Source: an uncultured Bacteroidota bacterium (GTDB lineage Bacteria; Bacteroidota; Bacteroidia; 2-12-FULL-35-15). Taken from it: 52,901 nt of DNA. Position 1 is the first letter of the stretch. Each line of letters begins with the position of its first letter. The notes beneath the pieces were generated by a model. The model ran no database searches. It saw only the letters and a list, made by a program, of their open reading frames with translations, and was not told the DNA's origin. The position numbers and the translations under genes are program-made. Positions 26,226 to 32,506 of the stretch are shown here, one piece after another. The stretch is from NCBI GenBank assembly GCA_903926385.1, contig CAIYIS010000040.1, positions 1-52,901 on the forward strand. The letters run 5' to 3'.

Positions 26226-26819
26226 CTATTTCTTACCATTTTTAATACCCATTAGCATTTTGTTTATCATTTTATTTTCCAACTCCTTCAATATCCCGCT
26301 TACTAAAATCACTACTTCTTCTATGGTCATATTAAGGGAGGTAGTGAATTCAAACATCAATTCATACATTTCACTCCATTCTTTATCATAAGTTCCCTCA
26401 AAACTGCCTTGCCGGCATTTCAGTTTTTTCAATTCATCTTCAATACCAAACGCGATTTTTAAATAATTCAAATTATAATCAATTGATTTATCTTCATCAA
26501 ACTGACAACCAAACTCTATTTTTCTTTGATTAGAATCTCCTCTGATATAAAAATGGTCGAGCGAAAAGTATTGAAAATGTTTCTTAATACCTATCACCAC
26601 ATCTATATGATCAGGCAGGTCATAGAGGTTTACTTTTTTTATTATCCTGTAACTATTAGTATCCAGTGCATCATACCTGTTTTCAAAATCAATATACTTT
26701 GAACCGGTGTTTTTACCATTAATAAATAACATACTAAAGGAATTGCCAGTATTGGGTTCGGGCTCACAGGGAACAAATTCTACTAGGTAGGGTTTGATTT
26801 TTGAATTATTCTTTTTCAT
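26226..26819 (-). CDS. Unknown protein, member B of the local divergent family
   Basis: A 197-residue cytoplasmic protein. Residues ~24-34 give the N-terminal hairpin S-F-S-M-L-F-I-N-G-K. Then come Y-D-L-P-D-H-I-D-V-V-I-G, a central strand (K-I-E-F-G-C-Q-F-D), a helix (Y-L-K-I-A-F-G-I-E-D-E-L-K-K-L), the late strand M-F-E-F-T-T-S-L-N-M-T-I-E-E-V and a C-terminal helix with a Lys-rich end. The match to member D (L-P-D-N-M and T-T-T-V-E-E-I) is the clearest. Function unknown. It lies 8 bases after member C and is cotranscribed with it. Confidence 0.68.
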   Translation of the reverse strand: MKKNNSKIKPYLVEFVPCEPEPNTGNSFSMLFINGKNTGSKYIDFENRYDALDTNSYRIIKKVNLYDLPDHIDVVIGIKKHFQYFSLDHFYIRGDSNQRKIEFGCQFDEDKSIDYNLNYLKIAFGIEDELKKLKCRQGSFEGTYDKEWSEMYELMFEFTTSLNMTIEEVVILVSGILKELENKMINKMLMGIKNGKK

Positions 26820-26827
26820 TTTTTTTA

Positions 26828-27409
26828 TTATCTTTTAGTGTTTCTGTTTTGTTTACTTACTTCTATTATCAATTTATTTTCAGCTTCCTTCATCCCTGCT
26901 TCTATTATGTTTATTCCTTTTTCTATATCTGCTTGTATTGTTTGCCCGACAGGGAAATGAATATATACACTGCCTAAATAAGTATAAAATCCACCTTCTT
27001 CTAGTAAGGTGTCCAAGTCTTTTTTTATTTTATGTCCTTGCATTTTTAGTACATCCAAAACTCTTTCTATATATAGAATCACATTCCAATAATAAACTCT
27101 TTTTTCAAACCTTGCTCCCGGTGAAAATGGAAATTCAATTATTATTTCCTTATTATTTCTCGTAAGGGTAACTGTTGAGATAAGGTTTGAAATCAATTCT
27201 TTTTTAAGAAGAACACAAATGCTGACTTTGTTCGGTAAAATTTCAGTGTTTGATTTATAAATATCTTTTAATAAAGTGCGATGAAAATGATCTGATTTAT
27301 ACATACCTTTTTTAAATTCGAGATAAGGCACTGCATCATCTGTTTTACCATCATAGTGCAAATGATATATTCCATTTTTACCTGTTGATTTCAATTCTAT
27401 TTTTTTCAT
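26828..27409 (-). CDS. Unknown protein, member C of the local divergent family
   Basis: A 193-residue protein with the same plan: hairpin G-I-Y-H-L-H-Y-D-G-K (residues ~13-22), E-I-L-P-N-K-V-S-I-C-V, central strand K-E-I-I-I-E-F-P-F, a long helix, the late strand G-S-V-Y-I-H-F-P-V-G-Q-T-I, and a C-terminal helix. The last ~9 codons (Q-N-R-N-T-K-R end) lie in a 26-base stretch identical to part of the hsdS 3' end, read in another frame, so the C-terminus was probably altered by recombination. Function unknown. Confidence 0.68.
   Translation of the reverse strand: MKKIELKSTGKNGIYHLHYDGKTDDAVPYLEFKKGMYKSDHFHRTLLKDIYKSNTEILPNKVSICVLLKKELISNLISTVTLTRNNKEIIIEFPFSPGARFEKRVYYWNVILYIERVLDVLKMQGHKIKKDLDTLLEEGGFYTYLGSVYIHFPVGQTIQADIEKGINIIEAGMKEAENKLIIEVSKQNRNTKR
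26832..26857. repeat. 26-base copy of an hsdS 3'-end segment
   Basis: Bases 26832-26857 are identical to 31426-31451 within hsdS. The copy forms the stop-proximal part of the 26828 gene. Confidence 0.75.
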
Positions 27410-27412
27410 TCT

Positions 27413-27457
27413 TAATTCCTAATTTATAATTCCTAATTCATTTTTAACTCCCCCTTA
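27413..27457. repeat. Four heptads plus hsdS stop-end stub
   Basis: 27413-27440 is TAATTCC, TAATTTA, TAATTCC, TAATTCA in phase. It continues to 27457 with AACTCCCCCTTAA, which is the minus-strand end of hsdS (the K-G-E-L codons). The same 38-base combination is at 30814-30851. Confidence 0.65.
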
Positions 27458-27465
27458 ACTACTCC

Positions 27466-27591
27466 GTTAAGCGTAGCGTCCCGCCACGTTTCATTTAACA
27501 AGTCCTCATGACTTATTTCGGCCGCCCACTTTTGTTTTCGGCAAGATGCCGGTTAAGCCGGACGTAGCGAAACCCTACGCCCAGCGGGGTA
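27466..27591. repeat. Modular palindromic repeat, copy R1
   Basis: Starts GTTAAGCGTAGCGTCCC and ends in ACGTAGCGAAACCCTACGC plus CCAGCGGGG. Inside are small hairpins: AAGTCCTCATGACTT-like, CGGCAAGATGCCG, and CGTAG-n-CTACG. The same start, middle and end occur in R2 at 28268, on the other side of the 27638 gene. Confidence 0.8.
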
Positions 27592-27637
27592 CTATTTTGT
27601 TGTTCATGGTTTTGGTTTTTTAAAGATTCTTTTCAGT

Positions 27638-28234
27638 TTATTTACGTTCCTCCTCGTTAAGCCAGTCTTCTCCTTCTTTCAATATTTCTCTGACTACTTC
27701 TTCATAATAAGGTTTTACAACGGCTTTCATTTGAACCACTATTTCCTCAACTGTGGTGGTTTCGTTATATTCAGAGGAGAAAAGAAGTGACATGGACAAA
27801 CTTTCGCCAAAATCTACTTCGGGGTCTCCGCAGATTTCTGTTTTCAACTGTTCAGTAATCTTTATTTTTTTAATAAGCAATTTGATAAATCTATTATAAT
27901 TAAAAAAAGAATTCGCAAAATCATATTCAGCTATCGAAATTTTTAAAGTTAAAACATTGTTTGCTTTTATTATCACGAATAATTGCAGTTCCCTATACAC
28001 AGACAAATCAAAATAACCGAGACGCATATTATCCGGTAGTTGTTTTATTTGCAATGGTAAAATTAAATTATAATCTAAGTAGCTGTGTTCCGAATCATAT
28101 ATCCCATCACTATATATTACATTTTCGGTCAATAATTCATCATTAATATAAAGGGAATGAGTAAAGTGTCCTTTCTTATGCGGAACCAATTTTAACGGGC
28201 TTTCATTTGTTGTGTTCATTGTTTTTTTACTCAT
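27638..28234 (-). CDS. Unknown protein, member D of the local divergent family
   Basis: A 198-residue protein: hairpin H-F-T-H-S-L-Y-I-N-D-E-L (residues ~23-34), K-Q-L-P-D-N-M-R-L-G-Y, central strand V-L-T-L-K-I-S-I, helix Y-N-R-F-I-K-L-L-I-K-K-I, late strand M-S-L-L-F-S-S-E-Y-N-E-T-T-T-V-E-E-I, and a C-terminal helix with an acidic/basic end. No enzyme motif is visible. The gene lies exactly between the direct repeats R1 and R2, like a movable cassette. Confidence 0.68.
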   Translation of the reverse strand: MSKKTMNTTNESPLKLVPHKKGHFTHSLYINDELLTENVIYSDGIYDSEHSYLDYNLILPLQIKQLPDNMRLGYFDLSVYRELQLFVIIKANNVLTLKISIAEYDFANSFFNYNRFIKLLIKKIKITEQLKTEICGDPEVDFGESLSMSLLFSSEYNETTTVEEIVVQMKAVVKPYYEEVVREILKEGEDWLNEEERK

Positions 28235-28267
28235 TCCTGTTTCTTTTTTTAAATAAATGCTGCCCCT

Positions 28268-28408
28268 GTTAAGCGTAGCGTCCCACTACGCTTGCTTTAT
28301 CAAGTCCTCCGGACTTATAATCTTTTATTCCTTTTCTTCACCAATTGCTTAATGCGGCAGGATGCCGTGTTAAGCCGGACGTAGCGAAACCCTACGCCCA
28401 GTGGGGGA
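28268..28408. repeat. Modular palindromic repeat, copy R2
   Basis: Same orientation and ends as R1 (GTTAAGCGTAGCGTCCC to CCTACGCCCAGTGGGGG), with a different length in the middle and some changed stems (AAGTCCTCCGGACTT, CGGCAGGATGCCG). Stem changes keep the pairing, which points to conserved structure. Confidence 0.8.
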
Positions 28409-28415
28409 GAAAATT

Positions 28416-29144
28416 TCAAATAAAATACAAAGTTAGAATAATAATAATTACAACTATTAACAGACCCTTGAAAACACATCCGTTAAATTTGTCAGCTATA
28501 TTTTTTTGTGGATGTGGGGTTTTGGATACTTTTTCTTCAAGCAATTTTATTTTATTTCTTACCCTCTTTTGTGTGTCATTTGTTACGACTGCTTTTGGGG
28601 TTAATTTTTTACTATTCCTGAGTTGCTTGAGGTGTGCAATAAAATCGCTGTTAATTGAATTCTTATTAAATTCTATATTTAATGGAGGTTGGAAATGATT
28701 GATTAATTCCAATTCTATTTTATTAAATTCATCAGTAGGATAATAATACATCAACAAGTTTTCATGCATCAATTGCGATATTTTCTTTTCATCACTTGGT
28801 TTGAATTTTGTTTTTGAATTGTTGGGTGAGTTGTCTCTATAAATTTGAGGATAACCAAACAAAACACCCAAGCTTTTACGTAAAGTAGATTTACCAGCAT
28901 TGCCGCTTTTGAAATGTTGTTTGTAATCTCTTTTAAACAAACTGGTACCTGCTTTGCCAGCATAAATTACTTTAACACCGTTAAAGGATTTGAATATGGG
29001 AACTACATTTGTGGAAGGTAAGGTCGATTTCTTTTTCAAACAAAAGAGATAAACTCCAGCTCTGTCAGGAATTGTGGTTTCAATATCCTTTACAGGATTA
29101 AAACAGTTATTTGCTAGATGTTTTAATACAGTTTGAAGAGCCAT
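28416..29144 (-). CDS. GIY-YIG nuclease-family protein with C-terminal membrane segment
   Basis: A 242-residue protein. Residues ~28-150 fit the GIY-YIG fold: A-G-V-Y-L-F (GIY strand), V-I-Y-A-G-K-A-G (YIG strand), the Lys/Arg-rich F-K-R-D-Y-K-Q-H-F helix with a catalytic-type Arg, and E-L-E-L-I-N-H-F-Q-P-P-L-N with the metal-binding Glu. Then come a Lys/Arg-rich linker and one hydrophobic segment at the very end (G-L-L-I-V-V-I-I-I-I-L-T-L-Y-F-I), which would anchor it to the membrane. It is probably a nuclease in a defence or mobile context; the target is unknown. It is downstream of the NucS-like gene on the same strand. Confidence 0.78.
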   Translation of the reverse strand: MALQTVLKHLANNCFNPVKDIETTIPDRAGVYLFCLKKKSTLPSTNVVPIFKSFNGVKVIYAGKAGTSLFKRDYKQHFKSGNAGKSTLRKSLGVLFGYPQIYRDNSPNNSKTKFKPSDEKKISQLMHENLLMYYYPTDEFNKIELELINHFQPPLNIEFNKNSINSDFIAHLKQLRNSKKLTPKAVVTNDTQKRVRNKIKLLEEKVSKTPHPQKNIADKFNGCVFKGLLIVVIIIILTLYFI

Positions 29145-29169
29145 TTACTTTCCAAATCCAATCAGTTTA

Positions 29170-30096
29170 TTATCCTTTAAACAATCTAAAACTTACTTGG
29201 TACCTGTAAAATTCAATATTAGTAGTTACAGACAAAGCTCGTTTAATTCTTAAATCATCTTCCTGTGCAATGATAATCCCTTTTACGTTTTGGTTTTCTT
29301 CTGCCAGTTCTTCTTTTACATAACCCATATAACGTTGGATTTGTCCAACTACATTATCGCTTGCCCTTCCTTTTTTTAATTCTACCACTACCAATGTTTT
29401 TTTGTCTTTGCTTATGGCAAGTATATCAAGCGGACCTGTATCGGTTTGATATTGCTTTCCTACTAATTCCCCGTCTTCTTCATAAATATCATATAGTTTA
29501 CTAAGTTCGGTTTGCTTCCAGTTTTGAACTAAAAAATCTTCAAGGTGTTTTTCAATTGCAAATTCGGAAACATTTTCTACGGTATCATCAGACGAAGAAA
29601 TAACTGTCGGTCTGTCTCCTCCAATTAATTTCTCTATTTCTTCGGCATATCTTGAAATGGTACTCACCGTACCTATGGAGCCAGAAGAGTTCCGTAATGA
29701 TTCACTCATTAAATTTCTTTCGATGGTAGCGGTGTACCATTTTACCTTTCTGCGATGAGGCAATACGGAGTCCTGAACATAATAGTAACTCTCTGTTACT
29801 TCACCTACATAATAAGTGCCTGTGCCAATGGGACACAACACAATATCTCCTTTTTTAATTCCTTTGGCTATTGTCCATAATGCACCGCAAGCCAAACCTG
29901 CTGATACCTTACTTTTGCCGGGATGTTTGTTTATCCAGACAGGAATAAATTTTAAATTAAAATCTCTCCAATTATCTGGTAAGCTATTGGATAAATTAAT
30001 ATCTATATCAAAATTACATCCTATATAATTTCCTTTAAAACATTCTTCTGCAAAAGCGCTTTTAGGACCAAGCATTATTCTGTAATAGTTTTTCAT
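29170..30096 (-). CDS. Two-domain nuclease: EVE/PUA-like N-terminus plus NucS-like PD-(D/E)XK
   Basis: A 308-residue protein. Residues ~70-130 have K-G-D-I-V-L-C-P-I-G-T-G-T-Y-Y-V-G-E-V and L-P-H-R-R-K-V-K-W-Y, seen at the N-terminus of several restriction proteins and probably sensing a modified base. The C-terminus (~185-308) is NucS/DUF91-like: E-K-H-L-E-D-F-L-V-Q-N-W, G-P-L-D-I-L-A (catalytic Asp), V-V-V-E-L-K-K-G (E-x-K), and Q-I-Q-R-Y-M-G-Y-V. This fits a modification-dependent or mismatch-type endonuclease; that specificity is inference. The ATG overlaps the stop codon of the AP2 gene by four bases, so the two are translationally coupled. Confidence 0.85.
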   Translation of the reverse strand: MKNYYRIMLGPKSAFAEECFKGNYIGCNFDIDINLSNSLPDNWRDFNLKFIPVWINKHPGKSKVSAGLACGALWTIAKGIKKGDIVLCPIGTGTYYVGEVTESYYYVQDSVLPHRRKVKWYTATIERNLMSESLRNSSGSIGTVSTISRYAEEIEKLIGGDRPTVISSSDDTVENVSEFAIEKHLEDFLVQNWKQTELSKLYDIYEEDGELVGKQYQTDTGPLDILAISKDKKTLVVVELKKGRASDNVVGQIQRYMGYVKEELAEENQNVKGIIIAQEDDLRIKRALSVTTNIEFYRYQVSFRLFKG

Positions 30097-30611
30097 TTTA
30101 TTTTATTTATAAAAGCATTTTCACCGAAATATGTTTTTGCTGCCTGGTTATATGCTTCGGCTGCTTCCTGTTCATCGCCATAATAACCCAAATGAATATG
30201 CTTTTTGTTTACATAAATTTTTGCAGCCCATTTATTAGATTCTTTTCGCCACGAAACACCTTTGTATTTGGATGTAAATTTTTGTTTTGATTTTGGTCGC
30301 ATCCTTTCTTTTTCCTGGCGGCTGCAAACAATTAAATTTGATTTGCGAAAATCAAGTACCGAAAAATTTCTTCGTATTACTACATTATCACCTTTTTCCT
30401 GCATTACTTCGCGGGGTAAATAGATGCTTGTAATTTTTGAATTGTCTGCATTCCAGGTCATACTTATTACCTGCGGCTCATCTTCCGCTTTTTTCCTTTT
30501 TCTTAAAATCCATATTTTTTTATTTAACCTTTCGTAATCTTCTGCATCCACCATTACCTGCTCACCTGTTTTTAAGGTTAACCATTTCCAGAATGTGTCT
30601 TCGATTTCCAT
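30093..30611 (-). CDS. AP2-domain DNA-binding protein
   Basis: A 172-residue protein. The last ~60 residues are an AP2/ERF-like domain: S-K-Y-K-G-V-S-W-R-K-E-S-N-K-W-A-A-K-I, H-L-G-Y-Y-G-D-E-Q-E-A-A-E-A-Y-N-Q-A-A. In bacteria this domain usually follows an HNH homing nuclease. Here the N-terminal half (W-K-W-L-T-L-K-T-G-E-Q-V-M-V-D-A-E-D-Y-E-R-L) resembles that architecture, but no complete H-N-H catalytic set is seen. So it is a DNA-binding protein or a nuclease that lost its active site. Coupled with the nuclease gene, it may guide or control it. Confidence 0.82.
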   Translation of the reverse strand: MEIEDTFWKWLTLKTGEQVMVDAEDYERLNKKIWILRKRKKAEDEPQVISMTWNADNSKITSIYLPREVMQEKGDNVVIRRNFSVLDFRKSNLIVCSRQEKERMRPKSKQKFTSKYKGVSWRKESNKWAAKIYVNKKHIHLGYYGDEQEAAEAYNQAAKTYFGENAFINKIK

Positions 30612-30616
30612 TTTTT

Positions 30617-30805
30617 TTATTTTTCCGAATCTCCCTTTTTTGTTTGGACGTTTTCTTCCTTCTCTTTTTTCAACCTTTGCTTGTGTTCTTTTATATACTT
30701 GTCAATAGCATCATTTAATACTGTTGTCATATCAGTATTATTCATCACACAGGCAACTTTAAAATCAGTATGCTTTTGTTTTTCTACTTTAAATAATAGT
30801 TTCAT
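30617..30805 (-). CDS. Small ribbon-helix-helix-like protein
   Basis: A 62-residue protein: a short strand (L-L-F-K-V-E-K-Q-K-H), D-F-K-V-A-C-V, then T-D-M-T-T-V-L-N-D-A-I-D-K-Y-I-K-E-H, the pattern of a ribbon-helix-helix or plasmid-partition regulator, and a charged tail. It lies five bases before the AP2 gene and may be the regulator of the three-gene unit (RHH, AP2, nuclease). Confidence 0.62.
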   Translation of the reverse strand: MKLLFKVEKQKHTDFKVACVMNNTDMTTVLNDAIDKYIKEHKQRLKKEKEENVQTKKGDSEK

Positions 30806-30826
30806 TTCACTCTTAATTTATAATTC

Positions 30827-30931
30827 CTAATTCATTTTCAACTCCCCCTTAAAAGCCCGTTTGCTCAAGCTTCCATACATCTTCTCCAATTCTGCCAAAC
30901 TCTTTTTATATTCTCCTTTTAGTGTTTCTTT
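30827..30931 (-). pseudogene. Orphan copy of the hsdS 3' end
   Basis: The minus strand encodes K-E-T-L-K-G-E-Y-K-K-S-L, then A-E-L-E-K-M-Y-G-S-L and S-K-R-A-F-K-G-E-L before a stop. It is nearly the same as the C-terminus of hsdS (K-T-E-T-L-K-G through K-G-E-L). It has no start codon and a stop codon directly before it, so it is a relic of a former hsdS or of a duplication. The S23-type gene lies between this relic and the intact hsdS. Confidence 0.85.
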
Positions 30932-30938
30932 TTAATCA

Positions 30939-30966
30939 ATTACGAATTTCAAATTACGAATTACGT
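30939..30966. repeat. Four heptads at the 3' end of the S23 gene
   Basis: ATTACGA, ATTTCAA, ATTACGA, ATTACGT in phase. The last word overlaps the stop codon of the S23-family gene. Confidence 0.6.
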
Positions 30967-31314
30967 TTGTTTAGAAGATATTTGAATTTTACCTATTATC
31001 TTGCAAATTTCTTCAGCGTCCGATAATAAACTGTCCGACATTTCTTTGTTCAAATAATCTGTTGCGGCTAATAATTTTATCCAATATAATGTTTCTCTAG
31101 CTTCTTTGTAGGCGATTGAAAGTTTGGAAATAAAATCCGCCTTTGATTGTCCGCCTATTGATTCTTCTACATTTGCTCCTATAGATGTTCCACTTCTTAA
31201 CATTTGTTTTGATAATACAAATTCCTGTTTTTCTTTAATCAAATATTTATAAGCGTTAACTATTCTAATAGCAAATGCAAAACTTTTTTGCTGTATCACA
31301 TTATCACTTTTCAT
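30961..31314 (-). CDS. Four-helix-bundle protein of the S23/IVP family
   Basis: A 117-residue all-helical protein. The hallmarks are F-A-I-R-I-V-N-A-Y-K-Y-L, L-S-K-Q-M-L-R-S-G-T-S-I-G-A-N-V-E-E, Q-S-K-A-D-F-I-S-K-L-S-I-A-Y-K-E-A-R-E-T and Y-W-I-K-L-L, as in proteins first named after 23S rRNA intervening sequences and related to Avd of diversity-generating retroelements. The molecular role is not settled; it is common near restriction-modification genes in Bacteroidota. No reverse transcriptase is present in this window. Confidence 0.9.
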   Translation of the reverse strand: MKSDNVIQQKSFAFAIRIVNAYKYLIKEKQEFVLSKQMLRSGTSIGANVEESIGGQSKADFISKLSIAYKEARETLYWIKLLAATDYLNKEMSDSLLSDAEEICKIIGKIQISSKQT

Positions 31315-31316
31315 TT

Positions 31317-31344
31317 CGTAATTTTTAATTCGTAATTCGTAATT
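31317..31344. repeat. Four heptads spanning the hsdS stop codon
   Basis: TCGTAAT, TTTTAAT, TCGTAAT, TCGTAAT. The last residues of HsdS (L-R-I-T-N and the stop) are encoded by these words. Confidence 0.65.
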
Positions 31345-32506
31345 GATTCAACTCCCCCTTAAAAGCCCGTTGGCTCAAGCTACCATACATCTTCTCCAAC
31401 TCTTCCAAACTCTTTTTATATTCCCCTTTTAGTGTTTCTGTTTTGTTTACTATGGTCGCGAATTGGGTTTGGAGAGAAAGCGGACACAATAAGAATGGAA
31501 GTTTTTTAATCGCTCCAGTAAATATATTTGATTGACTTGATGTTTTTGCCCCTTTCTTTATTTCATTTTGAAAAAATTTTGATTGCATCCAAAATTGTAC
31601 ATATAATGGATGTACTTTTAATTTGTCAACTTTTAGTATTGCAACACTTCTCACTAAAGACAATTTTTCATCAGTAGTTATTGTACAAACGCGTCCAACA
31701 GAACCTGAACAAGACATAAGAATATCTCCGTTTTCCGGTTTACATCTTTTTGCTATTCTTTCATATTCCGCTTCACCGATATAATCAAGTCCTGCATTAA
31801 AGTCTAAATAACCATCCTTAATATTTCTCGCTGACAATAATTTAATACCTTTTTCAATTCTAATTGGAGTAGTGTGTTCTCCATCTGTTATTTGAATTGA
31901 TATATCATTCATGGTAATCAATTTTAATCCCTTTTCATTCCTCACAGGGTCTCCAAACATCTCCAAAAAAGTGCTTTTCAAATATTCATCCAACAAGGTA
32001 ATGCTTTGTTTGCGTTGCTCTATTAGTGTTTCCGCTTTGCTTAATATATTCGCTATTTGTATTTGGTCGGAAAGGGAAATATCAGGAATATCAATTCTCT
32101 TAATTTGTGTTGTTGTAAGGTTTTGAAAAATTGCCCCAACAGCATCCTTCTTTGTTGCATTCTTAAAATAGAATAAGAAATAATATAAATATGGTTTATG
32201 TATTCTTTTTGTATCAAGATTTCTTAATCCAACAAAACCATCATGAATACAAGCATCCACATTCAATATGCAAACTCTGCCAGGGTCACCGCTAACAGCT
32301 ATTATTACATCCCCTTTTTTCATTGGTCTGCTTTTAAGAGCCCCTTCTTCAGTTAATGTATCAATATTAGGTGTAACAAACATCCCATCTCTTGTTGCAT
32401 CCCTAATCATTAACCTTGGAATTTTTCCTCCATAAAATCTAGGGTCACCTTGTGGTCTTGGACTGCTTCCTCTTACTACATCACATAAATCATCTATTTT
32501 CATCAC
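31325..32506 (-). CDS. hsdS: Type I restriction-modification specificity subunit
   Basis: A 393-residue HsdS with two target-recognition domains (~1-150 and ~190-365) split by a conserved helical region: L-S-K-A-E-T-L-I-E-Q-R-K-Q-S-I-T-L-L-D-E-Y-L-K-S-T-F-L-E-M-F-G-D-P. The C-terminal helix repeat is K-T-E-T-L-K-G-E-Y-K-K-S-L. The target sequence cannot be predicted. It overlaps hsdM by four bases. Its C-terminal end is unusual: the final residues come from heptad repeats, and parts of its 3' end are copied at 30827, 27440 and 26832. Confidence 0.95.
   Translation of the reverse strand: MMKIDDLCDVVRGSSPRPQGDPRFYGGKIPRLMIRDATRDGMFVTPNIDTLTEEGALKSRPMKKGDVIIAVSGDPGRVCILNVDACIHDGFVGLRNLDTKRIHKPYLYYFLFYFKNATKKDAVGAIFQNLTTTQIKRIDIPDISLSDQIQIANILSKAETLIEQRKQSITLLDEYLKSTFLEMFGDPVRNEKGLKLITMNDISIQITDGEHTTPIRIEKGIKLLSARNIKDGYLDFNAGLDYIGEAEYERIAKRCKPENGDILMSCSGSVGRVCTITTDEKLSLVRSVAILKVDKLKVHPLYVQFWMQSKFFQNEIKKGAKTSSQSNIFTGAIKKLPFLLCPLSLQTQFATIVNKTETLKGEYKKSLEELEKMYGSLSQRAFKGELNQLRITN

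Noticed and set aside
27466-28408. Integron attC sites around gene D
   Set aside because: Ends look slightly like GTTRRRY, but there is no integrase gene, no matching RYYYAAC end and no cassette series with one gene per site.
30961-31314. Diversity-generating retroelement accessory gene (Avd)
   Set aside because: The fold is related, but no reverse transcriptase or template/variable repeat pair is present.
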